From Oceanobacter sp. (lineage in GTDB: Bacteria; Pseudomonadota; Gammaproteobacteria; Pseudomonadales; Oceanobacteraceae), in NCBI GenBank assembly GCA_002733645.1, contig NVWL01000001.1:186001-250000 (forward strand): 64,000 bases of DNA. The letters run 5' to 3'. A program made the position numbers and the translations under genes. Shown here piece by piece: positions 33,608-42,062 of this stretch. How positions within the stretch are numbered: position 1 is the first letter of the stretch; the number at the start of each line of letters is the position of its first letter. The notes below the pieces were generated by a model, which was not told the DNA's origin, made no database searches, and saw nothing but the letters and a program-made list of their open reading frames with translations.

Positions 33608-34471
33608 ATGATGCTGATGAAACACGCCCTGATTGTTGATGATTCCAAGTCTGCCCGGCTCGTATTGCAACGCCTACTTTCCCGTATTCAAGTCAGTGTG
33701 GATACCGTAGAAAGCGCAGAGGCAGCCATTGCTTTTTTAGAGCACAGGCAACCGGATGTGATTTTCATGGATCATATGATGCCGGGCATGGATGGTCTTG
33801 AAGCGACTCAACTCATCCGCGACAACCCTAAAACATCCAGTATTCCGACCATCATGTACACGTCAAAAGACGGCGAAGATTATTTCAAAATCGCTCTTGA
33901 AAGTGGCGCTAAAGGCGTTCTAGCCAAACCAGCAAACCAGGAGGCTGTGATGGCTGTAATGAATTCTTTAGATGCTCCCGCCGCAAACGATGAAGTACAA
34001 AAGAAACAATACCCAGACATCCCGTTAGCGGAAGTCGACCTACTCGTACAAAAACATCTAAAGGCGGCGTTTAATGAAGCCAAGGGGGAGATCACCGCTG
34101 GTATAGACACGACCGCCTCCCAACTTCAACAGCACCAGAAGCACCAACTCGATATTATTCGCCGCCAACTGCAACAACAGGTTGATGAAGTTCGTAACGA
34201 ATTCGAAAAAGATTTATCTCCTCAAGCTCTGTTTCGCAAAACCCAGCAAGCAAATCAACGCTTATCAGCGGCTGTGGTTAATAAAGCGATTCGCCGAGCA
34301 TCCGATGAACTCACCACGACGATGCATATTCAACGAGTGAGCCTTGAAGGGCGAATCAAGGATCAACAACTGCAAATGGAAATTTTAATCCGTACCACCG
34401 CTATCCGTGCTGCTTTTGCGGGCGCAGGTATTGGCGTTTTGGCTGCTTTAGTAACAACCATGGTCTTGTAA
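33608..34471 (+). CDS. Response regulator with C-terminal membrane anchor
   Basis: A 287-residue protein. Residues 5-125 are a receiver domain with D11/D12, phosphoacceptor D55 in VIFMDHMMPG, a conserved Thr/Ser in IMYTSK, and Lys in GVLAKPA, so it should be phosphorylated. Residues 140-260 are a long charged helix rich in Gln (QLQQHQKHQLDIIRRQLQQQ), likely coiled coil, and residues 266-287 are one hydrophobic segment ending at the C-terminus. That gives a tail-anchored receiver protein with no output enzyme or DNA-binding domain. The start is uncertain among M1, M2 and M4; a TATAAT directly upstream could make it leaderless. No kinase is adjacent. Confidence 0.85.
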   Translation: MMLMKHALIVDDSKSARLVLQRLLSRIQVSVDTVESAEAAIAFLEHRQPDVIFMDHMMPGMDGLEATQLIRDNPKTSSIPTIMYTSKDGEDYFKIALESGAKGVLAKPANQEAVMAVMNSLDAPAANDEVQKKQYPDIPLAEVDLLVQKHLKAAFNEAKGEITAGIDTTASQLQQHQKHQLDIIRRQLQQQVDEVRNEFEKDLSPQALFRKTQQANQRLSAAVVNKAIRRASDELTTTMHIQRVSLEGRIKDQQLQMEILIRTTAIRAAFAGAGIGVLAALVTTMVL

Positions 34472-34492
34472 ATGATCTTCGGCGGATAAAGC

Positions 34493-34542
34493 CCTTCTAA
34501 TATAATCCCACACCTTTTACACTGGTTTTACATATTAGAAGG
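34493..34542 (+). promoter_or_regulatory. Promoter inside an 11-bp inverted repeat that covers the ribosome site
   Basis: CCTTCTAATAT (34493-34503) pairs perfectly with ATATTAGAAGG (34532-34542). The right arm contains the AGAAGGGG ribosome site of the next gene, and the left arm overlaps TATAAT (34501-34506). RNA read through from the upstream gene could hide the ribosome site, whereas RNA starting near 34513 would lack the left arm. Confidence 0.5.
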
Positions 34543-34550
34543 GGTGGATC

Positions 34551-35345
34551 ATGTTATTTAAAGTATTGCTAACTGCGAGTGCGGTTTTACTTAGTGCTTG
34601 TGCAGGGCCAACACCACTGATGGTGGCTCAAGCAGGCGCTCACCAAGTTGCTCGTCACGAAGAGAACGTTGATGTTCGTGCGGCTGCCGCCTTGCGTGAT
34701 GAACCAGATCTATTAACCTACTCTATTCATGCAATCAGTCGTTCACAGACAGAAGAAGCCATAGCCACTTACCTAAAGGGCTATAATTCTGAAAACTATA
34801 CCGACAACATGAAGTCTTTGGCGCTGTACCAAGTTGGTTTAATTTACATGAACCGCTTCAACGACGCTCGCGATGATGAAAAAGCAAAAGAATACTTTCA
34901 ACTTCATCGTCAAGAATACCCAAAATCATTACTCGCACGTCGAATCCAGCAACACTTATTGGTACTTGGTGAACGTGAAGCTAACCCTGTTTATGTTAGT
35001 GCAGAAGAGTTGTTGACTAGCGTCGATAGAGAGGCACTATTACAACGCCAAAACGTTCCCTACGATGATGAATTGAATCCAATGAGTGAACGTGCAATTG
35101 CTGAAAACCGCAGCGAGGACGCCGAACTGGTATACACCATTGTTTATGAAAATGAAGCGTCTGGTGAAGAAATCCGAGCCAAAGCACTCTACCAAATGGG
35201 ATTGATTTTCATGAGCCCATACAACCGTGATTCAAACCGAATTAAGGCGTTGGGTTACTTTCGTAAAATTAATGAAGAATTTCCGGGCAGTAGTATTCGC
35301 AACAAGGTTGATTTAAGAATCACTGAGCTCCTTAATGCGCAGTAA
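34551..35345 (+). CDS. Lipoprotein with TPR-like repeats
   Basis: A 264-residue protein with a lipoprotein signal (FKVLLTASAVLLSAC, lipobox Cys at 17). Two similar segments, around residues 85-135 (ALYQVGLIYMNRF, AKEYFQLHRQEYPKS) and 212-262 (ALYQMGLIFMSPY, ALGYFRKINEEFPGS), are TPR/Sel1-like helical hairpins. It would sit at the inner face of the outer membrane or in the inner membrane as a scaffold. Function unknown. It follows the tail-anchored response regulator by 79 bases. Confidence 0.85.
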   Translation: MLFKVLLTASAVLLSACAGPTPLMVAQAGAHQVARHEENVDVRAAAALRDEPDLLTYSIHAISRSQTEEAIATYLKGYNSENYTDNMKSLALYQVGLIYMNRFNDARDDEKAKEYFQLHRQEYPKSLLARRIQQHLLVLGEREANPVYVSAEELLTSVDREALLQRQNVPYDDELNPMSERAIAENRSEDAELVYTIVYENEASGEEIRAKALYQMGLIFMSPYNRDSNRIKALGYFRKINEEFPGSSIRNKVDLRITELLNAQ

Positions 35346-35363
35346 TTTTTTAGAGCAACTTAG

Positions 35364-35402
35364 CCCTTAAAACCTGCCCTTAAAACCTGCCCCTAAGATC
35401 TG
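35364..35402. repeat. 13-bp tandem repeat, three copies
   Basis: CCCTTAAAACCTG at 35364-35376 is repeated exactly at 35377-35389 and in a degenerate form at 35390-35402. It lies between convergent genes, 18 bases after the lipoprotein stop. Confidence 0.8.
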
Positions 35403-35411
35403 GCTAGAACA

Positions 35412-36587
35412 TCAGACAGCAACCTCAGATTCGGCGATAAGAGGAGCGGCGTAGTTAGTGAGTAATTTCACTTTAACTGCGTCTGCTTCGCCCTCGCATC
35501 TCAGTCGCATCATCTTTAGTGGCAACTCTAATCCGTCGGGGTACTTTGTCATCACCTCGCGATACAAACCAAACTCTTGTTGCAATAATCGCAGGGCCGC
35601 ATAGTTAGCAGGAAACACCTGACTCATTGCTAACATTTGCTCATCTGCACAAACCGCCATCGTCGCCGCATCTTGCATATCATCCGCCATCATTGGCTGG
35701 CCAAAACTGATGCGTACTCGTCCTTTATGGCCACGTAATCCAGTTAACATACTGGAGGTGTCCTCCCCCGGCTTTTTTTCATACGACCCGTAAGTATCCA
35801 TAGCGACTAACTCTCGTGCCTTCATCACATCACACGGGTCCCATTCATACTGCACAACCACGGGTACCGGATTGAGGCGTCTCATTGCGTCTGCGAACGG
35901 CAGTTTTTCATCACGTCCACTGAGTGCGAGCATTTTCAATACCGCAGTATCTGTTTGATCTCGGTTATCTTTTGCCCGCCCCTCTCTCTGAGCAATCCAA
36001 ATAGAATGCCCTGCGGCCATAGAGTCACGCACATAAGCAGATAAACGCTGTAATTCTCGTAATTTTTCACGGTTACTCTCAGCACTGCGCTTTACAATAA
36101 AGCTCTTATTCAAACGCATTAAGTCAGCCACTACGTCGTTTTGTAATAGGTTATCGCCAATCGCGATATGAGCCGTCGCCCACGCATGTTTCATTAAGGC
36201 GTAATTGACTAACGTCGGGTCCATTGCGATATCACGATGATTCGAGATCCATAAATATGGCCCTCCCCCCCATAATTTATCCAACCCACTAATCTCTACA
36301 TCCGTCGTAGTGGTTTCTACTAATTCATACACCCATTGTGTTAACCACTCCTGAAACGCTGCAATCGTCGTTACTGGGCCAAAATGACGACGTAATTGAA
36401 AGCCGACTAGCTTCGTCAGCAGAGTTCGAAACAGTCGCGGAGACCGAGGAAATTGATATTCGACAAGCGCTTGATGCAAAGGGACTGAGCGCCCTAACCG
36501 TTCAAGTACTTCACAGACTTCTTCGTCGCTGTAAGGACGTATATCCTGATAGGGGTCAAGGCGAATATCCGGATGCGAATCATGCAT
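35412..36587 (-). CDS. Acyltransferase with HX5D motif
   Basis: A 391-residue protein with a glycerol-acyltransferase core near residues 90-250. The active-site block reads LWISNHRDIAMDPTLV: His is followed by Asp after five residues, not the usual four, with another Asp at +2. Later motifs are FIVKRSAESNREKLRE and IWIAQREGRAKD, in place of the GTR/FPEG block. It probably acylates a lysophospholipid or related acceptor at the membrane, though no strong membrane segment is seen. It is divergent from the 128-residue hypothetical gene and convergent with the lipoprotein gene. A candidate partner for the OlsB-like enzyme, by inference only. Confidence 0.75.
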   Translation of the reverse strand: MHDSHPDIRLDPYQDIRPYSDEEVCEVLERLGRSVPLHQALVEYQFPRSPRLFRTLLTKLVGFQLRRHFGPVTTIAAFQEWLTQWVYELVETTTTDVEISGLDKLWGGGPYLWISNHRDIAMDPTLVNYALMKHAWATAHIAIGDNLLQNDVVADLMRLNKSFIVKRSAESNREKLRELQRLSAYVRDSMAAGHSIWIAQREGRAKDNRDQTDTAVLKMLALSGRDEKLPFADAMRRLNPVPVVVQYEWDPCDVMKARELVAMDTYGSYEKKPGEDTSSMLTGLRGHKGRVRISFGQPMMADDMQDAATMAVCADEQMLAMSQVFPANYAALRLLQQEFGLYREVMTKYPDGLELPLKMMRLRCEGEADAVKVKLLTNYAAPLIAESEVAV

Positions 36588-36684
36588 TTTTTATTTTCTT
36601 CGTGTCGGGGAATTGCAGTAAGCGGTGCTAATTAACTAAGATAGCTGAGCTTAGCCATCTGATAAACCACAAAGAGAGTCAACC

Positions 36685-37071
36685 ATGATCGGTCAATGGG
36701 ACCCAAGCGCTACCACAACAAGCAATCAACCAGAGACAAAAACCTTGTTGCTGCTTGCTCAACACAGCGCAGAACCAACTAAAGTGGATGATGAGACTCT
36801 GCAACGCGCGATACTGTGGATAAAATCACCCGCGACACAATGGGAAAAGGCCTTTGCCGACATCAGTGATGATGCGTTGCTTCAGCTGTCATTTTTTTAT
36901 GTGCGTGCCGAAATGAAACTCAGTGGCTTTGAGGCAGGCGCCTCTAGCCCCGCTATTTATGTGTTCCGTTATCTTAAAAGCCAGGGCCGTAAACCAAGCA
37001 AAGACATCGTTAAGGCGTTAAAAGCTGAAACCGATAACCGCTTTATCCCACATGGCGATGTTCTGTCTTAA
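36685..37071 (+). CDS. Small hypothetical protein
   Basis: A 128-residue cytoplasmic protein. It is mostly helical with an Asp-rich, Trp-containing middle (AILWIKSPATQWEKAFADIS, ALLQLSFFYVRAEMKLSGFE). No known domain recognised. The last 29 bases overlap the 3' end of the minus-strand hybrid kinase gene, so the two transcripts are complementary there. ATG start with GAGAG upstream. Confidence 0.72.
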   Translation: MIGQWDPSATTTSNQPETKTLLLLAQHSAEPTKVDDETLQRAILWIKSPATQWEKAFADISDDALLQLSFFYVRAEMKLSGFEAGASSPAIYVFRYLKSQGRKPSKDIVKALKAETDNRFIPHGDVLS

Positions 37072-39085
37072 GGTTCACTAGCACATGCCTTAAATCTTCG
37101 ACCTGCACCGGCTTAACTAGATAAGCCGTTGCGCCCGCTTGAAGAAATTCTTCTTGTTGTGCCCGCATGACATCACCTGACAGTGCAATAATCGGCAGGG
37201 ACTGCCAGCGCGCCTCCGCACGCAGTGCACGCGTCGCTTCAATCCCCCCCATAATGGGCATATGACGATCCATCAAGATAACATCCGGCCCGTGTGACTG
37301 AGTCTTCATATACTCTAGTGCAAGCAAACCATTGCTCACCACATCGACTTCACACCCTTGTTTTTTCAGCATAAGCTCAACAACACGCTGATTCACTACA
37401 TTGTCTTCCACGAGCAAGACCCTCAACCCTAGCGGTCTAAACGCATGAGTTGCAGGCGCCACATCTTTGGGCGTCAATGGGGCCGAGCAAACCTCTTTGT
37501 CACTTAACAACTTACCAAATAAGGTCACCAGTTGCCGCTGATCAACAGGCCAGCTCCAGCTAGCATGCACGATATCCGCAGGTGCCTGCCAACCATCAGA
37601 CAGATTTTCATCGCAACTGACCGCTACACGAGTTGTTTTACCGAGTAAGTCCAAATTTATTTGCATGTCAGGGGCCATAAAAAACCGTCGAGATATGACC
37701 AATAAATCCGGAGTCTCCTCTTGCAGTGCCGACAACAGATCTCGCAAACGATCAAACCCTCGAACTGAAACTCCCAGTTTACGGGCAATGGCAACGACTA
37801 AGGTTCGGTTTACAGCAAAACTGTCTGCAACCCATAAAATTCTCTGTCGATATTGTGTGACATCAATATCACTAAAGTTAAGCCGTTTCCCCGCGATAGC
37901 CAGAGGTATATCAAACCAAAAACAGGAGCCGACATCTGGCGAACTGTGTACACCAATTCGCCCCTCCATTGCTTCAACTAAACGCTTGCAGATATTCAAG
38001 CCCAGACCCGTTCCACCATTACTGACAGAAAGGTTGCCATGAACCATGCTGTATTCTTCGAACAAGCCTTTCGCCCGTTCACTATCAATGCCGACCCCCG
38101 TATCTTCCACACTAAAATGAAGGCTTGGTGCTACATTTTGCTCTTTAATGTCGATACGTATAATGACGTGGCCTTTGTCCGTAAATTTAATGGCATTGGT
38201 CAATAAGTTGATCAAGATTTGACTCAAACGAAGCGGATCACCAATAATTTTCTGTGGCACGTCGTCTTCAATAAAAAGTTGTATGGCAATACGCTTTTCA
38301 GCCGCCCGGCTGTGTACGATACCGACAACACGATGAGCCAGCTCGGGTAAATCAAACTCATCATCGCTCAATTCCAACTTGCCAGACTCTATCTTCGATA
38401 AATCCAAGACATCATTCACTATGGCTAATAGATGATCTGAAGCCTGTTGAAGTGTGGCTAAATGGGAACGTTGCTGATGGTTTAGGGGCGTTGACTCCAG
38501 CATGGTTAACATACCGAGCATACCGTTTAAAGGCGTTCTAATTTCGTGGGTCATACTAGCAAGAAAGCGGCCCTTGGCATCACTGGCCAGCTCGGCTACT
38601 TCTTTTTGGCTAAGTAACTCTGCTTGTACTCGCGCCAATTCGGTAATATCTGAACTGATTATCAAATAAGTAGGGAGATGCGATTCTTTTAAAATAGGGA
38701 TTAGGTGGTTATTAAACAGAATTTCACTGTTGTCAGGACGACGTACACGAATTTGATAATCAACACTCTCTCCGGTTTCTTTCGCTTGAGCCAAGCTAGC
38801 CGAAAAGACATTGGACATGTCCTCGGTCAACAGATCTTCAACACGCTTTCCGATCAGCGAGCTATCAACACCGTAAACCGCATCACCAGAGGTCGCATTA
38901 AGGATAGTGCCATCATCACGAACCTCGACCACGACACCCGGAATGTTATCCCAAAGCACACGATAAGGTTTATAGACACGCTGATGCTGCTCCAATAATT
39001 CTCGGAGCTGCCACGTTTTAGCCGCTAATACGCTAATTAAGATCAGAAACGTAATAACCAACAATGCAACCCAGTATAGGGTCAT
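37043..39085 (-). CDS. Hybrid sensor histidine kinase (PAS-HisKA-HATPase-REC)
   Basis: A 680-residue protein from the ATG at 39085, chosen because AGGGGGG precedes it; a GTG at 39115 would add 10 residues. Order: N-terminal membrane helix (about 3-22), PAS domain (about 45-150, VEVRDDGTILNATSG), dimerisation domain with phospho-His in ASMTHEIRTPLNG, ATPase domain with GTGLGLNICKRLVEAM, a poorly conserved middle segment that may be a degenerate receiver (YRQRILWVADSFAVNRTLVV), and a C-terminal receiver with VLLVEDNVVNQRV and phosphoacceptor in DVILMDRHMP. It would relay phosphate to a separate phosphotransfer protein not found here. It is next to two other signalling genes. Confidence 0.93.
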   Translation of the reverse strand: MTLYWVALLVITFLILISVLAAKTWQLRELLEQHQRVYKPYRVLWDNIPGVVVEVRDDGTILNATSGDAVYGVDSSLIGKRVEDLLTEDMSNVFSASLAQAKETGESVDYQIRVRRPDNSEILFNNHLIPILKESHLPTYLIISSDITELARVQAELLSQKEVAELASDAKGRFLASMTHEIRTPLNGMLGMLTMLESTPLNHQQRSHLATLQQASDHLLAIVNDVLDLSKIESGKLELSDDEFDLPELAHRVVGIVHSRAAEKRIAIQLFIEDDVPQKIIGDPLRLSQILINLLTNAIKFTDKGHVIIRIDIKEQNVAPSLHFSVEDTGVGIDSERAKGLFEEYSMVHGNLSVSNGGTGLGLNICKRLVEAMEGRIGVHSSPDVGSCFWFDIPLAIAGKRLNFSDIDVTQYRQRILWVADSFAVNRTLVVAIARKLGVSVRGFDRLRDLLSALQEETPDLLVISRRFFMAPDMQINLDLLGKTTRVAVSCDENLSDGWQAPADIVHASWSWPVDQRQLVTLFGKLLSDKEVCSAPLTPKDVAPATHAFRPLGLRVLLVEDNVVNQRVVELMLKKQGCEVDVVSNGLLALEYMKTQSHGPDVILMDRHMPIMGGIEATRALRAEARWQSLPIIALSGDVMRAQQEEFLQAGATAYLVKPVQVEDLRHVLVNLKTEHRHVG

Positions 39086-39140
39086 CCGATGCCCCCCCTG
39101 AAAAGCTATCCCCACCAGGGCTGATGGAGATAATTAGCGG

Positions 39141-39686
39141 TTACGCGGCTATATTACTCGTCAGCTGCAATATAAATTGCTGCTGATCTTGAGGCCAACG
39201 TAAATGCAGCCAGCCATCATGGAACCCTTGGTTGCCATCCGCTGAGGTAGATATAGACACACATAGAATGTCTTTCGCCTCCGCGTCCTTCATGATGCGT
39301 TGTACCGAGACCTGATACTCTGGCCGTGTGACTGCAATAGCCGCAGGTTGGTTCTGACTGATCAAGAAACCAAAATACACCGGATCTTGAGTGACCAATA
39401 AGTCCCACCCCGCTCGCCGCACGCAGGCCGCTATTTCGGGGGATATCTCATCGACATCCGCCAAAAGAACGAGTTTATGACCACCGGTATCCAGTTCATC
39501 CGGGACAGGCATATTGTTGTTATTTAAAAAATCAACAAAGCTCTCCACCGGAATACGGTTATCACCGCGGCCAGGCAATTTATAGGCGTCAAGATGTCCT
39601 CGCTCAATCCAACGGATCACAGTACGGAAGTTGACTCCGCAATATTTGGCGACTTCACCAGTTGTAAGCGCTTGTTTTTCCCTCAC
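39141..39686 (-). CDS. HTH DNA-binding protein with pseudo-receiver domain
   Basis: A 181-residue protein. The N-terminus is an excisionase/MerR-like helix-turn-helix (LTTGEVAKYCGVNFRTVIRWIERG, cut here at its core) followed by LPGRGDNRIPVESFVDFL. The C-terminal 110 residues have the hydrophobic pattern of a receiver (KLVLLADVDEISPEI, GWDLLVTQDPVYF) but the phosphoacceptor strand reads AAIAVTRPEY, with no Asp. It therefore probably does not accept phosphate and may bind a partner. It lies 55 bases upstream of the hybrid kinase start on the same strand and diverges from the receiver-PAS protein, so all three likely act in one pathway. Confidence 0.85.
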   Translation of the reverse strand: MREKQALTTGEVAKYCGVNFRTVIRWIERGHLDAYKLPGRGDNRIPVESFVDFLNNNNMPVPDELDTGGHKLVLLADVDEISPEIAACVRRAGWDLLVTQDPVYFGFLISQNQPAAIAVTRPEYQVSVQRIMKDAEAKDILCVSISTSADGNQGFHDGWLHLRWPQDQQQFILQLTSNIAA

Positions 39687-39846
39687 AGCAATATCTCTAT
39701 TTGCTAACTACACTAAATCCAGTATAGATAGCATCCAGCGTTTGCAAGGATTTATTCTGAGGAATTTACAGAGTTCCTGACATAGACCCCTCGTAAGGCG
39801 CACCAGCTCTGGATTGCTGTCGTTGAAAAGAAATATGAGGAACGAT

Positions 39847-41625
39847 ATGCAGATTAATATACTTCTAGTCGACGATGAACCCAGCATTATTCAAGCCCTG
39901 AAGCGCATGCTTAGGTCGTTTGAATGGAATATCCTGCAAGCGAATGACGGCGAAGAGGCGCTCTTACTACTGCAGCAAGAGCACATTCATGTATTGGTTA
40001 CTGATTTCAAAATGCCTCGCCGCAATGGCATCTCCTTGTGCCAAGAAGCCCGTAAAGTATCGCCGTACACCTACCGATTACTCATTTCTGGGCAAGTGGA
40101 CTATGACGCATTACGGAAAGCATGGCACGCTGGCGATGTGCACCGATTTGTAGCTAAGCCATGGGACAACACCTTGCTTACCATGGATATTGAAGAAGGA
40201 GTACGCCAACAGGTACTACTTCAACATGCTCATAATTTTCAGCAAAGCATCACCTCAGGACAGGCGGTGATGCTGACAGATGATAATTGGGTTATTCGCC
40301 TAGCCAATAAGCCCCTGTGCAGCGCCTTAGGCGTCACAGAAGAGGAATTACTCGGCGTTAACCTATTCTCCTCATCACTATCCACAATGCCAATTACTCT
40401 CGAAACTGAAATCACTCGCCAAACAGAGAATCAAGAGACGTGGCTAGGACACTTTATTTTATTGAACCAAGCACAACAGCAAGTGCCAGCTTGGATGACA
40501 GTTAGCCCAATGGGCACGAATTATCGACTGTGTGTTTGTCAAACCGTTGAAGGCACGAGTATCAACAGCACACCAGCAAAGCAAGAAACAGACTCAATTA
40601 ATCAGGTTAAGGCCATCGCTTTGCACTTGGCGTTTGATCTTACTGAACTGACAGATGATGAAGGTAACAAAAGCCAGAACATACTTGCCACGGCCTCCGC
40701 TGAACTCTTCAACCACATCAAAGCCGTTAGCCAGCATGAACAAGAGCTATATCACTTACCTCAACACCACTGCTTTATATTATCCGCACACGGTGACGCT
40801 GCCATTGCTGGCCTTGAGAAGACAAAAGAGCGGCTGCTCAACGCCGTGGATTTACCGAGCGTCGCCATCACAGAGCAAACACTGGATAATCAGGCAGAAA
40901 CGTATGAAAACTGGATACGTGCTTTAGTGGGCATCAAAACATCGGCTGCCCAACCAACTACGGGCGAAGATCTCCCTCAGGACGACTACCCAATCACGCC
41001 GGTATTTAGTTTACACGGCGAGATTATCGCCATCGAAAGCCATCAACTTATTCACTACGATGAAGAAGAACTCGCATCATGGTTTGCGGCACTCATCAGT
41101 ACCTGGCAATCACTCTTTACCAGTACAGCAACCATCATAGTGAACGCAACAGAGGCCGGGGCAGACTCGACAAAAGCCTTCCTTCCCGCACTTGACGTCG
41201 CTCGCCGCAGCATTCCAATAGATTGCTACATAGTGTTGGATGAAGAACACCTACTGAGTAACACCCAAGATGATATTTTATGGCAAGGAGACTTAGTTCG
41301 TCATGATGTAAAACGCATGATCAGTCACTTTGGGCGTAGTTTCTTAAATGCGCGCCAGATTCTTAGTTTACCTATTGATGGCATCACCTTAGCGCCCGAG
41401 TTCTTAACGCGCCTTCAACAGCCTAAAAATGCCATTCAAGGCGCGCGTTTACTGCAAAAACTGCATGAAAATGACTTACTAATATTTGCCCGAAACATTG
41501 CCCGATCAGAACTTTTGGCCATATCACATAAGGCCAGGATCGACTGGTTAAGCGGCCGAGCCCTCGCCCCAGAAATCACCTTTCAGCAATTACAATGGTA
41601 CAGTCCAGAAGCAACATTGGGCTGA
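39847..41625 (+). CDS. Receiver-PAS protein with degenerate GGDEF and EAL domains
   Basis: A 592-residue protein from the ATG at 39847 (TGAGGAA upstream). The receiver (1-120) is intact: D9/D10, phosphoacceptor D53 in VTDFKMP, Lys in FVAKPWD, of the RpfG-like subtype. A PAS-like segment follows (about 140-225). Residues 245-350 have GGDEF topology, but the motif position reads LPQHHCFIL, so it cannot make c-di-GMP. Residues 380-590 have EAL topology, but EAL is replaced by IESHQL and the metal-binding DDFG by SHFG, so it should not degrade c-di-GMP. It may act as a binding or protein-contact module. Divergent from the HTH protein. Confidence 0.85.
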   Translation: MQINILLVDDEPSIIQALKRMLRSFEWNILQANDGEEALLLLQQEHIHVLVTDFKMPRRNGISLCQEARKVSPYTYRLLISGQVDYDALRKAWHAGDVHRFVAKPWDNTLLTMDIEEGVRQQVLLQHAHNFQQSITSGQAVMLTDDNWVIRLANKPLCSALGVTEEELLGVNLFSSSLSTMPITLETEITRQTENQETWLGHFILLNQAQQQVPAWMTVSPMGTNYRLCVCQTVEGTSINSTPAKQETDSINQVKAIALHLAFDLTELTDDEGNKSQNILATASAELFNHIKAVSQHEQELYHLPQHHCFILSAHGDAAIAGLEKTKERLLNAVDLPSVAITEQTLDNQAETYENWIRALVGIKTSAAQPTTGEDLPQDDYPITPVFSLHGEIIAIESHQLIHYDEEELASWFAALISTWQSLFTSTATIIVNATEAGADSTKAFLPALDVARRSIPIDCYIVLDEEHLLSNTQDDILWQGDLVRHDVKRMISHFGRSFLNARQILSLPIDGITLAPEFLTRLQQPKNAIQGARLLQKLHENDLLIFARNIARSELLAISHKARIDWLSGRALAPEITFQQLQWYSPEATLG

Positions 41626-41660
41626 ACTGCACCTAGAGTGGGCTGAACTGCACCTTGAGT
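41619..41660. repeat. 21-bp tandem duplication over a stop codon
   Basis: Units 41619-41639 and 41640-41660 match at 20 of 21 positions; a partial third copy follows (AGGCTGAGCC). The TGA of the upstream gene is in the first unit. Confidence 0.8.
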
Positions 41661-41719
41661 AGGCTGAGCCTACGCGGGTAAGAGCTGGTCGTGTATCATG
41701 TGGAAAAAAGGAGCCCTAC

Positions 41720-41980
41720 GTGAACAAAGATCAGCTTTACCACCAAATAGCCGTCACATGCCTAAAAACGCTGCGCGAAGGCAGCAATGCAGAGGCTGGC
41801 GACCAAGTAAAAGCGTTATACGATGCTATTGATACCGCCTTTCAATCACAATTTGCGTTATTAGTAACGGAACTGGAAGACGCTAAAGAGCGTCTCAACC
41901 ATATCGCTGCGCTAGACCCTGAACGGCACACCCTGCGAGACGCACAGATCATCATTGATCAAAGCGGCACCGCTCATTAG
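41720..41980 (+). CDS. Small hypothetical helical protein
   Basis: An 86-residue cytoplasmic protein with a GTG start after AAAGGAG. It is predicted to be almost all helical, with a charged C-terminal half (LVTELEDAKERLNHIAALDP) like a short coiled coil. No family recognised. It lies between the receiver-PAS protein and the M16 protease gene, 82 bases before the latter; a shared transcript is possible. Confidence 0.7.
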   Translation: MNKDQLYHQIAVTCLKTLREGSNAEAGDQVKALYDAIDTAFQSQFALLVTELEDAKERLNHIAALDPERHTLRDAQIIIDQSGTAH

Positions 41981-42062
41981 GGTTTGTTTGCGCTTTATGA
42001 CAACTTTATAACTACTATCAAGCCTATTCGATTTAAAGAATAGGCCCGAGGAGAAGGAAGGC

